64,000 bases of DNA, from contig JARHVA010001737.1 of assembly GCA_037957365.1 (NCBI GenBank), positions 2,484,501 through 2,548,500 on the forward strand, in the 5' to 3' direction. This DNA comes from Torreya grandis. Lineage: Eukaryota > Streptophyta > Pinopsida > Cupressales > Taxaceae. Below the pieces are notes generated by a model. That model did no database searches, was not told the DNA's origin, and saw only the letters and a list, made by a program, of their open reading frames with translations. Position 1 is the first letter of the stretch; each line of letters begins with the position of its first letter. Shown here piece after piece: positions 1 through 11,183 of the stretch. Made by a program: the position numbers and the translations under genes.

Positions 1-2411
1 GACACGTAGTCAAACCAAAACTCTTGTTGACCATGCAAGGCAACAACCACTTCCACCTTTGCCTTTTATATCAAGTCACCAAATGGAGCATACTTCAAAT
101 ACTGAACATGCTCTTATTCAACAAACCCCAACTCAACATCCAATTGTTCCTGAAGGGGATCAAGACTTTGAAAGGTTCGTTGACCTCAATGTCAAGGCTC
201 TTCAGCACTATCTCGCGAGAAATCAAATGCAAGATCCTTCAGGTAACCCAATTTATGGGATGCCAACTTCCTTAGTTGAAATGGCAATCATATCAACAGT
301 CTCCGTAACCCAACCCATGGTCACCAAGGCCATTACCTCAACTAACAAGCCGACCATGACCAATATTCAAAGTGTGGCCTCTCCTTCTATTTCTAGACCT
401 ACCTCCATTGGGGTTTTTGTACCCCCTCAACCACAAACCATTCAACAAATTTCTACACCATTCTAGAACTTAATTGTCTCCATCCCAGCTGCTCTTGCAC
501 CCATAAATACAAGAGTGACTACTTATCCTTTGGCTAGTGTTGCCACCATCCAACCACCTTTGGCAACATCAAGTCAAGTTGTGCTCTCTAGCTTCATGAC
601 ACAGCCACCCTTGACTTCAACATCAGTCCCTATGACTAGTTACCAGTATGTTGCGCCTATACAAGCACAACCAACTATGTCATACGCCCCACCTGCAAAT
701 CCATCAACCGATCTAATCAAGATGTTGATGGATAAGGTGTCTAATCTTGAGACATCTGTTTCAAGTTCAAGAAATGTTCTCTCATATGAACAAATCTGTA
801 ATGAACCTATTCATCCTTCAGTCCCAATCTGACCATATCCTAGTCAGTGGGAACTTCCCAAGTTTACTCGCTTTCAGAGTAAAGAAGACCCATAGCAACA
901 TCTACGAGTGTTTAGACACGCTTGTTACCTTATAGCACATGATGATGCATTATTACTATGCACATTTCCCATGTCACTTTTTGGTGCTGCCCTTGATTGG
1001 TATAGTTCTATTACTAGTCACTCTATCTTTTCTTTCACTCAACTCGCCCAACTTTTCCTTGACCACTTTTCGATCAACATCACCAAAAAGGTCTCCATCA
1101 TGGACCTATATTCCATCAAAAAATTTGATGATGAATCAATAGCTGATTTCATTGCCCATTGGAGAGGCTTAATCAACCAACTCTCCTTTTCTTTACCTCA
1201 ACCTGAGCTCATTGAACTCTTCTCACAAGCATGTGCCAAACACATCTCATCTACTTTGCAGGTCCAAACATTCCGCACATTTGATGAAGCTTTCACCATG
1301 GATAGGAAGCTTGAACTCCGTGCTGTCGACGAAAATAAAGTCAAACTGTGTAGTAAAAATACTAATGCAAAATCAAATGACCCTTCATCCAAATCTTCTT
1401 CTTCCAATTCTAAGTTCAAGGGATCAGCAAACACTGTGGTCCTTAGGCCATCATCTTCAACAACAACTAACCAATCTCAACCTTCCACATCAGAATACAT
1501 CAAAAAATAATTCCAACAATGATACGTACAACGTCAATATACTCCAATTAGAGAATCATACGCTTCCATGTTGGATAAACTAGTCAAACAGGGAGTCCTC
1601 AACCTCCCCCAAATTCGACCACCACCTCAATTTGATCCCTCGCGTGCCATCCCTGCATGGTATAGGGAGAATGACTTCTGTAATTATCATCGTGTCAAAG
1701 GCCATGACACAGACAATTGTAAAACCTTCAAGAACATTGTCCAAGATATGCTAGACAAAGGTGATCTTGTCTTGGATAACCCAAACGCGCCACCTAACCA
1801 AAACATAGACATTTTTAGACAACCTTTTCCTAACCATCCCCCTAGCAAAAACAACATTCAGACCATAGCCGAAGACCCCCAAGAGCGTAATATACGCACG
1901 GTCGATATGGTTTTGCTTTTTGTCCCTAACCAACCTCTTCCACAAATCGAAGAGGTTAGTCAACCTATCCCTCCACCACAGGAAGAAGAGTCTTCTTCTC
2001 CTAATAGTCCTCCATCTACCCCTTTTATATTGGAGGATGTTTTAACCATACCGATGCCACTATCCCCACCTTCATCCTTCCTACTACTAATAGAGGACCA
2101 TACCTTTCCTACTCTTCAACCACAAGTAGAAGGCATGCTCATCCCTATGCTCTTTCCTCTCGAAGAACCCCATTCTCCAATTCCTTCTCCACCGAGAGAA
2201 GAAATTGTATCTTCACCTACTTCGACTGAAGATGATCTAGTAATGGCTCTCTCTTGCCTTTGGCTTGAGATTGCTGCATCTAACACATTTCCACTCTCAC
2301 AACCACCCAAATATTCTGAAAAACCAATTATAAAGCCTAGCACAATAGCTTCTAAACCATTCTCTCGACTGGCTGAAAACTTAGGATTTCTCCATTCAAG
2401 GAACTTAGAAA
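1..2411 (+). pseudogene. Ty3/gypsy Tat-type gag fragment, plus-strand copy of the E1 family
   Basis: Capsid precursor of an LTR retrotransposon, cut by the window edge on the left. The reading starts in the conserved beginning TRSQTKTLVDHARQQ, with no start codon visible. It runs through a Pro/Thr/Ser-rich N-terminal part into a retrotransposon-gag domain at about 908-1330 (FPMSLFGAALDWYSS, then LFLDHFSINITKKVS). A zinc-knuckle-like motif, CNYHRVKGHDTDNC, lies near 1678-1720, followed by a Pro/Ser-rich acidic tail. Stops and frame changes near 464, 830, 1508 and 2437 break the frame, so it is dead. About nine in ten bases match the minus-strand gag of E1 (12069-14604) in inverted orientation. 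The match ends at about 2410, inside SRNLE, where LTR-like sequence starts abruptly. Confidence 0.85.
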
Positions 2412-2657
2412 CATTCTACTCATTTTCTTCATTTTGATGTTTCTATCAGGATTCGAATTTGGGTTGTCATTGTTAAATGGTCCAAATGGCGGGTTTAATA
2501 GGTGCGAGAATTAGTGGAAGAGTTAAAATTAGGTCTTAGGTAATTATGATTAGTCATAGGGTGATAAATGGCCTAAGAGCTAGGAATCCAAGGTGAGGTG
2601 TCTAGGGGCCATGATTAATTTAAAATAAGTATTTTAAATTAATGAAGTATAGGTTAG
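2411..2657 (-). repeat. Internally deleted LTR of the E1 family
   Basis: The left part (about 2412-2440) resembles the TTCTACTCATTTT end of the E1 LTR. From about 2457 to 2657 the sequence closely matches the other LTR end seen at 3800-3960 and 16850-17050, including GTTAAAATTAGGTCTTAGG. About 1 kb of LTR is missing between the parts. Its orientation agrees with E1, not with the gag fragment just to its left. Confidence 0.7.
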
Positions 2658-2671
2658 CTTGGCCACATTTA

Positions 2672-2743
2672 GTAAAAAGCAAAAATGAGTAGAAACATTC
2701 ACGCCCATTCTTCTGAATGTTTCTACTCATTTTTGCTTTTTAC
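2672..2743. repeat. Perfect 29-bp inverted repeat at the E1 left boundary
   Basis: The left arm (2672-2700) and right arm (2715-2743) are exact reverse complements with a 14-base loop. The right arm includes the first 26 bases of the E1 3' LTR (from 2718). The left arm is therefore an inverted LTR end placed head-on against it. Confidence 0.9.
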
Positions 2744-4009
2744 ATTTAGAAGAAATGAGAAACTAAAGATAATGGTCAGGGGTTAGATGATACTCGGATG
2801 AAGTTGTGCATCGTTTTCAGATGTTGTAGGAGCTCCTCTTTGGCTATGGAGGATGACACCTATAGAGAGAATAAGACTTAAATAGAAAAATGTTAGATAG
2901 ATATATGGTGGACTACCAAGCAAAGCTTGGTCCCAAAAGTGCAAAGACTTCCTTGAGGGATGACAGTCCACTAGTTGATAAAAAGAATGTCGGATAAAGA
3001 GAAATAATGAAAGACTAAGAAATAGAAAGTAGACAATGCGTACTTGTATTCTGTTGTAAGTCTCCCACAGTCGCCGACGTTGATAGTTCTACCGGCGTCG
3101 GTTGGTCAAGGTTGCCGACGTCAGTTAGTCAACTGACGTCGGTAGGGGCAATGGTTGATGTCGGTCAGGGCAATGGCCTTGGACATATTTTAGATGGGTT
3201 TATGGTCGACAGAGGGGTCTGGAAGGAGTCTGGGTCTGTTTAATGGTTTGTGGAGGATTGCAGGACAGTGAATATGGTCTGGGAAAGGGCTAAGGTAGAG
3301 GATAGGGGTGGAAAGGGAATAAGAATGAGAAGAAGGCCCTGAAAAGAAATTCAAGTTGTCTATCAATAGTACTCAAGAATATTCAATGGACTAATCACCA
3401 ATGCATTCTAAAAATACTAAAATATAAACTGGAAGAATACTTAGCTCTTGGTGGAGAACCAGAAGTGTAGAAGACTTGTTTCTGTTATGGCTGATGTAGG
3501 AGACCTCATGCAACGTTTCAATCTAGTGTGGAGTGAATTTTGCAGAGTTTCTTAGCCTAGAGAGTGATGATAGAATGTTGATGCCTACAAAGAGTTGAGG
3601 AACAAGAGAATTTGGATCCTGGGAGCAAGAGAATTCACATTCGGGCTGCAGTTGAGGTCAGAATTTAGTTTTAAGCAACCAATGTCAGCGATACCACCGG
3701 TGTTAGTCGACTGTTAACCGATGTCGGCAGCTAGAGAATGGGAAAAAAGGCTATTTTTAGCCTTTTGCCCATTCTTCTATCTGCCAAGTTTGGTTGTCGC
3801 GTGAGAATTAGTGGGAGAGTTAAAATTAGGTCTTAGGTAATTATGATTAGTCATAGGGTGATAAATGGCCTAAGAGCTAGGAATCCAAGGTGAGGTGTCT
3901 AGGGGGGATTATTAATTTAAAATAAGTATTTTAAATTAATAAAGTATAGGTTAGGCATGTTGAAGTTAGAAAGGGACCAAGGGGGGTTGACACTATTTTG
4001 GTGTCTACA
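2718..4009 (-). repeat. E1 3' LTR
   Basis: 1292 bp, aligning along its length with 15753-17102. Compared with that copy it lacks about 33 bp near 3800 and about 24 bp near 3640. It carries GACGTCGG-type palindromes at 3071-3170 and 3680-3730. The terminal dinucleotides TG and CA are intact. Confidence 0.9.
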
Positions 4010-4022
4010 TTTGCCCCTTTTT
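4010..4022 (-). other. E1 polypurine tract
   Basis: The minus strand reads AAAAAGGGGCAAA directly before the TGTAGACACC start of the 3' LTR. This is the expected place and composition for the plus-strand primer of reverse transcription. Confidence 0.8.
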
Positions 4023-6360
4023 GTCTTGTTGGTTGTTCTTGACGAACTGCAAGACAAAAAAAGGAGTATGTTGCCCCAGGTATGGGATGATGTGTAGATT
4101 GCCCCAGGTAAGGGATGAGGTATTCCCCCTCAAAGTGGGAGTCGAGGGAAGGTAACCTGATATCGGGTGTCGATTTGATAGATAGTGGATGGGTATGGTG
4201 AAGGTTGAGTGTGAACGCTGCAAAATTTGAGATTGCATGCATACCACTTCATGTGATAGGTAGGTCAAATTGTCACAGTCAAAGGTCGAGGAGTACTAAA
4301 ATTGAAATAACCAGGCCCCAGTATTTAGTCATAGCTAATTGGGTTAAATGATCCAAGCTGTAGCTCCAATAGTCGTCATGTTCCAAGTATCCTAGGCTCA
4401 GGAAGTGCTCCTGAAAAACATGAAAATGTCACAAGTAGTGGGCATCAACTTGAGCGCGATCCAATACTTGTGAGGGTCGTGATGTGAGTTGCACACAATT
4501 TTGCTAATTATTCATGAGGTAGCATATATGCATTCAAAACAACCAAGGCATAGTTGTCTCAAAAGTGGTTGTGGTCTGAGGAGATAGTCATGATCTCCAA
4601 GGTCATTAGTCGAGTCAGGCTGAGATATAAGTAATCTCAAGTGTAGTTTGTTGTGGATGGGGAGATGTATGCAATCTCCAATGTGCCCCATGAGAAGTCT
4701 AGGTAACTCATTCAGTGTCAGGGCTGGTTGTTTGGTCATGATTTTGGGTTGGTATAGGTAATTGGTCCATTAGATGGATGGACTAAGGAATGGCCGAGCT
4801 AACCTCAAAAGACCCCATGTCAATTGAGTGCTACCTACATAGCCCCTGTTTGAAGGGCCTCAGGCCAATATAGTTCTCCCTAAAAGGGAAGAAGAGGGTC
4901 GGTTATGGATGTGGGTTAGACTAGGTTAAGTCATGGTTAAAGGTAATATGGTTGGTCCATCAGATAGATGGACAAACGACTGGCCGACGTCATTAGGGAG
5001 ATGAACAGGCAAATGGCTGAGCTAACCCCAGAAGAGTCCATGTCAACTGAGTGTTGCCTACATAGCCCTAATTATAAGGGCCTCAAGCCAATGTAGTTTA
5101 GAAGAAGAGTCAAAATGGTTGATGATTGGTTTGGTCATGTTTTGAAATGATGAGTGTATGATGATGTTACAGCCTTTTCCATATTATGTGATGGTGTATT
5201 TTGTAACATTGGTGATAGGGTTTTCCATCCCTAGCAAGTTTCCATATTAGTGATGGATGTATGCTAAAAATGAAATGAGTATGCTTATGCTTCAACAAGT
5301 AATGGTTTATGCTTGACATAATTTGTGTGGTTGATAGTTTCCATGTGTATTGGTTTCCATAGAAACTAGTGTCAATAGGCTATGATAATGTTAGTGGTTT
5401 GAAAAAGGTTTGGTTGGTTTGGTTTGGTTTAGAAAATGATTTGGTTGGATTTGAATTGGTTGTATGTGACCAAAGTGTGTAAGAATTGAAAGGCACATTG
5501 CTCTTTCATTGATAAGGACCATAATGATAACATAGATAGGGTTATTGCAAACAAAAACCCCGTTCATGCATTACGTCATTGACCATTGTTTGTGTTAAAG
5601 AAGTATTCAAATCACTCGATGTTAAGTGAGCTCAAAATCCCTTGGGTATGTTGGGGTAATAGGTTTGATTATGTGAGGTATGAGGATAGCGTAACCCTAT
5701 TTAGCAAGGATAACGTTTCCCCTTTTCTAGGTGACCCTGAGAACGACTATAGGCAAGTCCATGGCTTAATTTTTTTTTTGGTAGACTGATCGATGCGGGA
5801 AGTCTACGTGGGGATGTTGTTTTGTTTTGTGGTCATATGTGAAGCTGATCAATGCGGGAAGCTTCTGAGAGAGTGTTGTTTGGAGCAAAATTTGTGTATA
5901 GCCATCCTTCGAGGGAGTGGTCTATATTCTGCTTTGTATGTCGATGTCTTGAAATAGTTGTCCTTCAAGGGAGTAGTTTATTAATTACAACAATGATGTA
6001 GCTGTCCTTCGAGGGAGTAATCTACATTTATAGTTTATGACCTTTGTATAGGCATCCCAATTTTATGTTTTTTTTTACTAGACTTTTGGTCATGGACTTG
6101 ACTATAGAGGTTTGGGGGTTTCCCTTTTATAAGGATAAAGCATTCATGCTTTACCAAAGGGTTGACTAATGTTTGTAGGGAAAAAGGGTTGAAAGGAATA
6201 GGAATGATGATGACGGGGGTTGCTCTCAAGGGATGAGCTCAAGTTAAACATCAAGTGAATGATTACTTGATTAACAGTAGAATGGTCATAGATGCAAGGC
6301 ATTAAGGGGCTCAGGTTCTGGCCAGCCTTCAAGAGAAGATAGACGATAAGTCCCTGATCC
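4023..6360 (-). other. E1 long non-coding 3' region with decayed tandem duplications
   Basis: No domain is readable between the integrase end and the polypurine tract. Blocks at 4762-4875 and 4952-5099 are diverged copies of each other (TTGGTCCAT start, GGGCCTCA near the end). Three short units containing TCCTTCGAGGGAGT or near variants lie at 5910-6030, and two GATCAATGCGGGAAG-like units at about 5790-5860. Long repeat-bearing tails after integrase are known in Tat/Ogre-like elements. Confidence 0.65.
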
Positions 6361-6389
6361 ATACTTGTGTGTTATGATATAAGGTCCAA

Positions 6390-7434
6390 GCCAATTAGGA
6401 GCAAACTTGCCTCATTTACTTCTTTCCATATTGGTCATGTGTTCATTTTCTTTGAGGACAAGATCTCTGATTTTGAAATCTTGTTCTCTCAGACTTTTGT
6501 TATAGGCACGTTGGAGGCGATTTTGGTAGCTATGGAGATGGTTGAGGGCAGTAAGGCGACGTTCATCAAGTAACTCAAGTTGAGCCAATCGATCTTGATG
6601 AAAGTCATCATTAGAAAGTATGTCATGCAAAGAGATACGTAAAGATGGTATTTGTATTTCAAGAGGTAGGACAGCCTCTATTCCATACACTAGAGAGAAA
6701 GGTGTAGCACCCGTAGGGGTTCGAATGCTAGTGCGGTAGGCCCACAAAGCAAAGGGAATTTGAATGTGCCAGTCCCTTTCAGTGTTGTTGACCACCTTCA
6801 TTAGAATTTTGGTTAAGATTTTGTTGGAAGCCTCGGCCTGCCCATTTGCTTATGGGTAGTAAGGCGAGGAGAAGCTGAGCTTGATGCCAAATGAGTCACA
6901 AAGTTTTTGGACAGTTTTGTTTTTGAATGATTTGCTGTTATTGGTGATGATCTTGTGGGGTACACTGAAATGACAGATGATATGGGTGTTGATGAAGTCG
7001 ACGATTTTTTTATCTTTAGTGGAGACGAGAGGAACAGCTTCCACCCATTTAGTGAAGTATTCGATTGCGGTGATAATGGACTGATGTCAAAGAGATGAAT
7101 GGGGGTTAATTTCACCGATTAGGTCTAAGCCCCATTGTGAAAAGGGACATAAGTCCTTAGCAACTTGTAGAGCATGGCTAGGGACGTGAAGTAAGTTAGC
7201 ATGTTGTTAGCATTTGATGCAACGCCGAACATAGTCGCTACAGTCTTGGTGAAGAGTGGGCCAATAATAGCCCAGGTGAAGGATGCGCTTTGCAACCACG
7301 TTACCACTGAAATGCCCTCCACAAATCCCATCATGGACTTGTTTGATAGCGTGAGATGTTTCAGTGGAGGTTAGACATCGAAGAAGGAGGCCATCAAAAC
7401 CTCGTTTATAGAGAAGACCCCCTAGCATAGTATA
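6390..7434 (-). pseudogene. E1 integrase
   Basis: Integrase inserts retroelement cDNA into host DNA. In sense order there is an H2C2 zinc region at about 7350-7207 (HDGICGGH, then CIKC). The catalytic core follows with GLDLIGEI near 7110-7090, then KIITNNSKSF near 6955-6930, where the second catalytic Asp of the family appears replaced by Asn, and GQAEASNKIL near 6840-6810 with the catalytic Glu. The C-terminal part (6801-6412) contains WAYRTSIRTPTGATPFSLVYG, typical of plant gypsy integrases. No chromodomain is seen, as expected for Tat. Stops near 7205, 7085 and 6840 break the frame. Confidence 0.88.
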
Positions 7435-7536
7435 TCGAGCTGTGCTTTTGATAAAAACCCATCACACATTACTGGAGAGATCAAGGGGGACAATAGAATA
7501 AGTTAAGTAGTCCACAAGTTGTTTATACCAAACATC

Positions 7537-8028
7537 CTATGGGCTAGAGTCGATGGTGCTGACAAAGTTGATGTTAGTGGAGATATATGAAGGTAACGCC
7601 AAATGGTGTACTGTAACATAAATTCTTGAAGAAGATGATGAGGATGGAATGCGTGAGGTGAGAGAAGCCATAGTATCAGCAAACTTATTCGTAGATCGAG
7701 GAATAGTTTGCAAGAGGTAATGGTCGAAAGATTCTAGCAGGGTGTCAACATGGTGTTTGTACCTTTGCAAAACTTCATTTTTACAAAGATATGAACTGTT
7801 GATTTGATTGACGACTAGTTATGAGTCACCAAAGATGTTGATGGTCTTGACGCCTAGGAAAAGGGTGGTTTGAAGTCCCAAAATTAAGGCTTCATATTCA
7901 GCCATGTTGTTGGTACATTCAAAGTCAAGTTTGAAAGATAGGGGCATGGGCTCACCCTCGTGAGGGCTGAGAATGACCCCCGTACCCCCACTGTGTTGAC
8001 ATTTAGACCCGTCAAAGAACATTGTCAT
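7537..8028 (-). pseudogene. E1 second (archaeal-like) RNase H domain
   Basis: This domain degrades RNA in RNA/DNA hybrids and is an extra copy beside the RT-linked RNase H. Sense landmarks are MTMFFDGSKCQHSGG (8028-7984), ECTNNMAEYEALILGL near 7925-7880, INIFGDS with the family's Asp near 7840-7820, then a C-terminal part with RSTNKFADTMASLTSR near 7705-7655. FDGS, the Glu in AEYEAL and GDS are visible acidic positions of the fold. A stop directly after GDS (about 7819) breaks the frame. The position between the first RNase H and integrase is diagnostic of Tat-type elements. A short linker to integrase follows at 7660-7430. Confidence 0.85.
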
Positions 8029-8029
8029 T

Positions 8030-8690
8030 TGATAGAAAATGTCATCAGTGGATAACTTGGCGATGGATTCGTCAAAGAATTCGCAGTGAGAAGGTTGGTT
8101 GTCAGGTAGAGGGGCATCTGCTAGTTAGTCAGTGATTGTTTGCTCCTTTATAGATTTTTATTGGATGAATTCCAAGTCAAACTCAACAAGAAGCATGAGC
8201 CAATGAGCCATACGTTGATTTTGGTATGGTTTGAAATGCATGTATTTTAGAGGGTTGATATGGGTGATGACATAAGTTTTGTGATTGAGAAGATAATGAC
8301 AGAGTTTGGTAGTGGCAAAGACTAATGCCAAATAGAGTTTTTTGATATGAGTATACCAAGTTTCATAATCAATGAGCATTCGGCTTATATAATAAACCGC
8401 TTGCTCACGATGTTGTTCATCTCGGTGCGTGATCATGGCACCTAAAGAATGATTTATTGCTAAAATGTAAAGATAGAAGGGTTGATCTTCTTTAGGTGGA
8501 ATAAGGACTGGTGGAAAGACAAGATAATGTTTAAGAGCCTCAAAATCCTCTTGGAAATCCTTATCCCAATTAAAGGAGACGTCCTTCTTGAGGAGGTGAT
8601 GAAAGGGTTGACATCGGTCAAAAAACTACGAGATGAAGCGATGAATAAATTGAAGCTTCCCTTGCAGGCTGCGAAGTTGCTTTAGATTGG
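8030..8690 (-). pseudogene. E1 RT-linked RNase H and connection
   Basis: First RNase H, fused to RT. Sense order: a connection with LRSLQGKLQFIHRFISYFF near 8680-8620, HSLGAMITHRDEQHREQAVYY near 8455-8390, then ALVFATTKLCHYLLNHKTYVI near 8325-8265 and HWLMLLVEFDLEFIQ near 8200-8158. A linker with EFFDESIAKL precedes the second RNase H. Stop codons near 8155 and 8130 interrupt the frame. The domain is otherwise full length for a Ty3/gypsy element. Confidence 0.85.
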
Positions 8691-9430
8691 TAAATGGCGG
8701 CATCTCGAGTATAGCTCTTATCTTAGTGGGATCAATCTCAATGCCATGAAGGGAAATGATCAAGCCTAAAAGCTTCCCAGAGAGAACCCCAAAGATGCAT
8801 TTTTTGGGGTTGAGTCAAATGTTGTATTGGAGGACGCGAGTGAAGATGATTTTGAGAATAGTCAAATGGTCACGACGGAGTTTAGATTTGCCTAGTAGGT
8901 CATCCACATAGTCCTCCATGATTTTGTGGAGGAGATCATGAAAGATGTAGGTCATGGCGCATTGATATGTGGCACCTACATTTTTTAAGCCAAAAGGCAT
9001 GACCCTATAGCAAAAAGTCCCCCATGGTGTGATGAAGGTAGTTTTTTACTGATCTTCTGGCGCAATCAAGATTTGGTTATATCTTAAAAACCCATCCAGG
9101 AGTGATAGCATCTCATGACCAGCCGTAAGATCAACAAGTTGGTCGATGTTGGGTAGAGAAAAATCATCTTTTGGGCAAGCCAGGTTAAGGTCACGATAGT
9201 CAATACAGATTTAGATCCCCCCAGTTGCTTTGGTGACAGGGACAATATTTGACACCCATTGTGGATAATTAATGGGTCGGATAAAGGAGATGGAGAGAAG
9301 ATGTTGAAGCTCCTCTTTGATAAGGAGTGAAATGCGATATGGATCTTGCAAAGCTTTTTCCTAACAGGCTTAGCCTCTGGGTTTGTGACGATGTTATGGA
9401 TGATGATGTTAGGGTCGATGCCAGGCATAT
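8690..9430 (-). pseudogene. E1 reverse transcriptase
   Basis: RNA/DNA-dependent DNA polymerase. The sense reading starts with MPGIDPNIIIHNIVTNPEAK (9428-9369). It continues through a region with RPINYPQWVSNIVPVTKATGG and YRDLNLACPKDDFSLPNID, then MPFGLKNVGATYQCAMTYIF (9000-8941) and the catalytic YVDD box in MEDYVDDLLGKSK near 8915-8880. The VDD aspartates are intact. A thumb-like region with NPKKCIFGVLSGKLLGL follows near 8815-8765. Frameshifts or stops near 9210, 9050 and 8815 inactivate it. Confidence 0.9.
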
Positions 9431-10439
9431 TGCTATAGGTCCAAGCAAAGGCTTTGCTATGGTCTGAAAGGAATTTGGTATAGTCAATTTGTTCCTAGGT
9501 ATCCAATGATTGACCAATCTTTAAGATATGAGGAATGTCAGAAGATGGTAGGTTAATGTCAATGGTTGATTCTTTTAACATAACTTGTGTTTCTAAAGGA
9601 AGTGATCGTTGGATGAAAGAGTCATCTGCACCCATGTAGGTGAGAATGGCATCATCGTCTATGCATTAGACAGTGTTGATGGTAGCAGATTCATCATCTA
9701 TCATGTTTGGATAAATGAGAGGGAGAGACCTAGATACCCCACCTAGTTGATAGGTTAGGGGTTCCAAGCGAATGGTGTTTATGCAAAAAAAACTAGGAGG
9801 GATGGAAACCACCGACTCTATAGGTGAAAATGGGGGAATAGGCGAGTTTGGAGGTGATTGTTCTATGATAGGTTTGGGGCGAGGGTTTTTAGAAGTTTCA
9901 GTAGGTTCTTAAAAACCCAAGCCATGTCGCTTCTTGGCATTCTTTGTGGCCTCGTCATTTGGTGGTTCGACGGGCTAGTGGGAGCCTTGTTCATAGCGCC
10001 CAAAGCCAAAGCCCTTCCATGCACACCTATAAAGATAGGTATGAGCAAAGTTTGGGTTGCCAAGAAAAGAGAAGTCAGACGTAAATAGTTGGGGTGATGA
10101 AAGAGGATTCCCATCAGTGGGAGCTCGATCTAGCCCTCCATAGATGAGATTTGTTTGAAGATTAGGAGGACCATAAGGGACGACCATTCTGATATGATGG
10201 TCATAGCTAGCATTGTGATGAAGTTTTCCATACTCTTGAGGAATCTAGAACATGTCCAAGGTGAGTAAATGATACTCCCCAAGTGAAAGATGTTGGAAGG
10301 TATCTTCCATAGGGTCTTTTGTTGTCACTTGAGGAGGTGGTGTAGGTGTTTCTACCATTTGCGTACTTATTGAAGCTTCCATGGGTGGAGGTGGTGTTTG
10401 GGTCGATGTCTTGAAAGGAATGAGAACATCGTTGGGTCA

Positions 10440-11114
10440 ATAAGTTGTGTTTCATGTCTTGAAAGGGGAGGGGTCTGTGGGAATGACATGGACTTGACTA
10501 TCGTGTTCAAATTTGACACAACGATGTAATGTAGAAGGGACACAGGCCATGGCATGGATCCAAGGTCATCCTAATAACATGTTGTATTAGAACTCTCCCT
10601 CAATGATGTAGAAGAGCTCTGGGATTGTTCATGGACCAACACAAATATGTAAGACAACGGTGCCAATGGTAGTGGCAGTGGTGTCATTAAAAGATTGAAG
10701 AATTGTGTCGATTTTTGACACGCAATTCTTTGGGAGGGCTAATTGGTCATAGGCATGGGTGGAAATGATATTGATGTTGGTGCCCCCATCAATCATAACT
10801 TGCTTAATGCAAGTTTGATCAATGTAGGCCATGATGAAAAGGGCAGCATCCTGATCTTCCAAGTTGGAGGTAAGAATTTTAGAACCACTAAAGGTAATAG
10901 AGGCGACGGTGGGTAATGATTGGACTAAGGCAGCTAGTGGTTGGGGGTCCTCGGGTTGGACCTCCACTGCCTGTAAAGCTTTGATTAAATCTTGATGATG
11001 TTGTGGAGAGCTTTGAATGAGGTCATATAAAGTCATTTTCATGGGAGTTTGGTGAAGTTGTTTCACCATAGAATCATGGATTGCCTTCGAAGAAGTTGGT
11101 TGGGATGTATCCAA
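10440..11114 (-). pseudogene. E1 aspartic protease with upstream helix-rich linker
   Basis: Protease that matures the polyprotein. The linker includes HQTPMKMTLYDLIQSSPQHH (about 11054-10995), a conserved pre-protease segment of Tat-type elements also visible in element F. The active-site region is VMIDGGTNINIIS, with the catalytic Asp-Gly-Gly near 10793-10782. A PWIHAMACVPSTLHRCVKF tail lies near 10570-10510, where these proteases end. A stop near 10628 splits the domain. About 1 kb between protease and RT (10440-9430) is poorly resolved, low-complexity linker. Confidence 0.82.
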
Positions 11115-11183
11115 GATAGAAATCTTGGGTTTTGGTGGTTGAGCAGGTTTGACAAATGGGTAGGTCCAAGGAATAGCAACTTT

